Shown here: positions 13,855-15,484 of the stretch, in pieces
Layout: each line of letters starts with the position of its first letter
Numbering within the stretch: position 1 is the stretch's first letter
Notes under the pieces: model-generated
What the model was told of the DNA's origin: nothing
Seen by the model: only the letters and a program-made list of their open reading frames with translations
The model's database searches: none
Source of the DNA: Actinomycetes bacterium
GTDB lineage: Bacteria > Actinomycetota > Acidimicrobiia > Acidimicrobiales > RAAP-2
Assembly: GCA_021784205.1 (NCBI GenBank)
Contig: JAJXTB010000060.1
Location: forward strand, 1 to 15,484
Length of the DNA: 15,484 bases
Reading direction: 5' to 3'
Position numbers and translations under genes: made by a program

Positions 13855-15484
13855 ATGGAGCCCGTCAGCGACCCCCGAATCTATTCGTCGCGTTACCAGG
13901 TCACGCACCTGATCGCGCGCGGCGGAATGGCCATGGTCTATCGAGCCCAGGATCTGCTGCTCAATCGTGCAGTGGCCCTTAAGATCCTTTACCCCGAGCT
14001 GTCAGCCGACTCGGCCTTCGTCGAGCGCTTCCGTCGCGAGGCCCAGGCAGCCGCGAACCTGTCGCATCCCAACATCGTGCCGGTCTTCGACTGGGGCGAA
14101 GACGACGGCACCTACTTCATTGTCATGGAGCTGATCGAGGGCACCTCCCTCGCCGACGTCCTGCGCGGATCTCGTACCCTGACGGCCGCCCGCTCGGCGC
14201 AGATCGTCGCGCCCGTGGCCGCGGCGCTGAGCTACGCGCACAAGAACGGCGTCGTGCACCGCGACGTCAAGCCCGGCAACATCCTCATTACCGCCGACGG
14301 CCAGGTGAAGGTCACCGACTTCGGCATCGCTCAGGCGGTCGCGGCTGAGGATCACCTGGCCGAGGCCGGCTCGGTCATGGGTACCGCTACCTACTTCTCG
14401 CCCGAGCAGGCCGAGGGCGCCGCCGTCGACGGACGCAGCGACGTCTACTCACTCGGCGTCGTTCTCTACGAGATGGTCGTGGGGCGTCCGCCCTTCATCG
14501 GCGACTCTCCCGTCGAGGTTTCGAGCCAGCACGTGCATTCGACCGTGCCGCATCCGAGTGAGTTCTCCTCGACGGTTCCCCACGACCTTGAGGCGATCAT
14601 CATGGAGGCGCTGGCAAAGAACCCCGCCCAGCGCTACCAGAGTGCCGATGAGTTCCGCGCCGACCTGCTGCGTTTCTCCGAGGGCCAGCCGGTGCGCGCC
14701 TCCCAACGCGAGGTGGCCTTCTTCGGTGCCGACGCCACGCAGGCGGTCCAAACGGTCACGGCGGGCGAGCGCACCCAGGCGGTGCCGATCATGACCGGTC
14801 CGCGCACGGACGTGCGCCGACGGGGCGGGCGCAGTGGGCTGATCGCCGCCCTCGTCGTCGTCGTGCTCGCCGCCGCGGCCGGACTCGGCTACTTCGCCCT
14901 CGCCAACAAGACGCCCGCGACGACTTCGATGCCCAACGTGGTGGGCAAGAAGGTCTCCGACGCCATCGCGATGCTCACCGCCGACGGGCTGACCGTCGGG
15001 ACCACGGTTCAGATCGCGTCGAAGTTTCCGGCCGGCCAGGTGATCTTCACGCGCCCCGCCGCCGGCGCCACGGTGACCAAGGGTCAGGCGGTTACCCTTC
15101 GCGTGAGCCTGGGCCAGAGCGCGCCGCCGGTGACGGTGCCCGACCTAACGGGCATGTCGCTCACCGACGCGGAGAGCGAGCTCGTCTCGAAGTCGCTGGT
15201 GCCCAAGCTCAGCACGACGCAGAGCGCTCCGCCCGGTACCACTCCTAATACGGTGTTCAACCAGTCTCCGACCGCGGGTACCACGGCGCACGCCGGCGAC
15301 ACCGTGACCCTCTTTGTGCTGGCGCCGGGACAGACGTACTCGATGCCGCGCCTCGCCGGCATGACGACGCTGCAGGCGGCCGCCACGTTAGGTCAGGACG
15401 GCCTAACCCTGGCGAGCCAGTCGATTCAGAAGTGTTCGAACACGGTCGCCTCGGGTCTCGTGATCGCGACGATTCCTCCCGAGG
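13855..15484 (+). CDS. pknB: PASTA-domain Ser/Thr protein kinase (PknB-like), 3' end cut by window
   Basis: This is a membrane kinase that senses muropeptides or lipid II through outer PASTA repeats and phosphorylates cell-wall and division proteins. 543 residues are visible and the frame is open at the right edge. The kinase domain (about 13-275) has the glycine loop ARGGMAMVYRA (first Gly replaced by Ala21), K43, C-helix E62, HRDVKPGN (135-142), DFG (155-157) and SPEQ (182-185). A linker leads to the helix LIAALVVVVLAAAAGLGYFA (329-348) and PASTA repeats at about 357-420, 425-489 and 496 onward. Aligned on the GT at 176-177, the positions of the M. tuberculosis PknB phosphosites T171 and T173 are A169 and A171, so the usual activation sites are missing; S173, T177 and T179 remain. 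No pknA precedes it. ATG 13855 has no ribosome binding site. Confidence 0.93.
   Translation, partial: MEPVSDPRIYSSRYQVTHLIARGGMAMVYRAQDLLLNRAVALKILYPELSADSAFVERFRREAQAAANLSHPNIVPVFDWGEDDGTYFIVMELIEGTSLADVLRGSRTLTAARSAQIVAPVAAALSYAHKNGVVHRDVKPGNILITADGQVKVTDFGIAQAVAAEDHLAEAGSVMGTATYFSPEQAEGAAVDGRSDVYSLGVVLYEMVVGRPPFIGDSPVEVSSQHVHSTVPHPSEFSSTVPHDLEAIIMEALAKNPAQRYQSADEFRADLLRFSEGQPVRASQREVAFFGADATQAVQTVTAGERTQAVPIMTGPRTDVRRRGGRSGLIAALVVVVLAAAAGLGYFALANKTPATTSMPNVVGKKVSDAIAMLTADGLTVGTTVQIASKFPAGQVIFTRPAAGATVTKGQAVTLRVSLGQSAPPVTVPDLTGMSLTDAESELVSKSLVPKLSTTQSAPPGTTPNTVFNQSPTAGTTAHAGDTVTLFVLAPGQTYSMPRLAGMTTLQAAATLGQDGLTLASQSIQKCSNTVASGLVIATIPPE

Noticed and set aside
1..15484. CRISPR array, insertion sequence, integrase or prophage
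   Set aside because: No regularly spaced repeats, transposase motifs, terminal inverted repeats or phage genes were seen. The gene content is chromosomal housekeeping plus transport.

Overview
The window is chromosomal DNA from a high-GC actinobacterium. The best guess is a member of the Acidimicrobiia or a related deep lineage, but the class is inferred only from gene order and protein style and was not checked by a search. Supporting signs are high GC in third codon positions, GTG and TTG starts, a gene-encoded CCA tail on the tRNA, and the typical actinobacterial cluster of two FHA proteins, a PP2C phosphatase, a class B PBP and a PASTA kinase. Codon use looks even across the intact genes, and I see no insertion sequence, integrase, CRISPR array or prophage.

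Layout. (1) Bases 1-455: the 3' part of an Hsp20 small heat-shock gene, closed by a strong hairpin terminator. (2) 519-2867: a P1B-type metal ATPase of the TPC class with a C-terminal hemerythrin domain (P1B-5, Nia-like). (3) 2868-4507: a gap holding a 10-bp dyad and a repeated 9-mer, then a membrane-bound GT2 glycosyltransferase. (4) 4549-about 5280: two decayed genes, a frameshifted PadR-type regulator and a membrane protein scattered over three frames. (5) 5277-7797, minus strand: a tightly overlapped ABC exporter operon of one ATPase and two ABC-2 permeases (DrrAB/NodIJ type). (6) 8044-9738: a DUF885 metallopeptidase-like protein behind a recognisable promoter and ribosome binding site. 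(7) 9846-9931, minus strand: tRNA-Leu(CAG). (8) 10015 to the right edge: fhaA-like, fhaB-like, PP2C (pstP-like), pbpA-like and pknB-like genes.

The last block is the actinobacterial control module for peptidoglycan synthesis and division. The PASTA kinase senses cell-wall ligands and phosphorylates partners, the FHA proteins bind phosphothreonine, the PP2C phosphatase reverses the signal, and the PBP cross-links septal or lateral wall. Here it is compact: no rodA/ftsW gene lies between the phosphatase and the PBP, and there is no pknA. The kinase has alanines where the PknB activation-loop phosphothreonines normally sit. The first four genes overlap by 1-4 bases and are probably translationally coupled; the kinase has its own candidate promoter.

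The most rewarding points are the altered kinase activation loop and the missing SEDS gene, the decayed PadR locus beside an intact exporter, the hemerythrin-fused metal pump, and a recurring TANNNT box 7-9 bases before start codons that lack a Shine-Dalgarno sequence, which suggests leaderless transcripts. I did not find a clearly new defence or mobile system.
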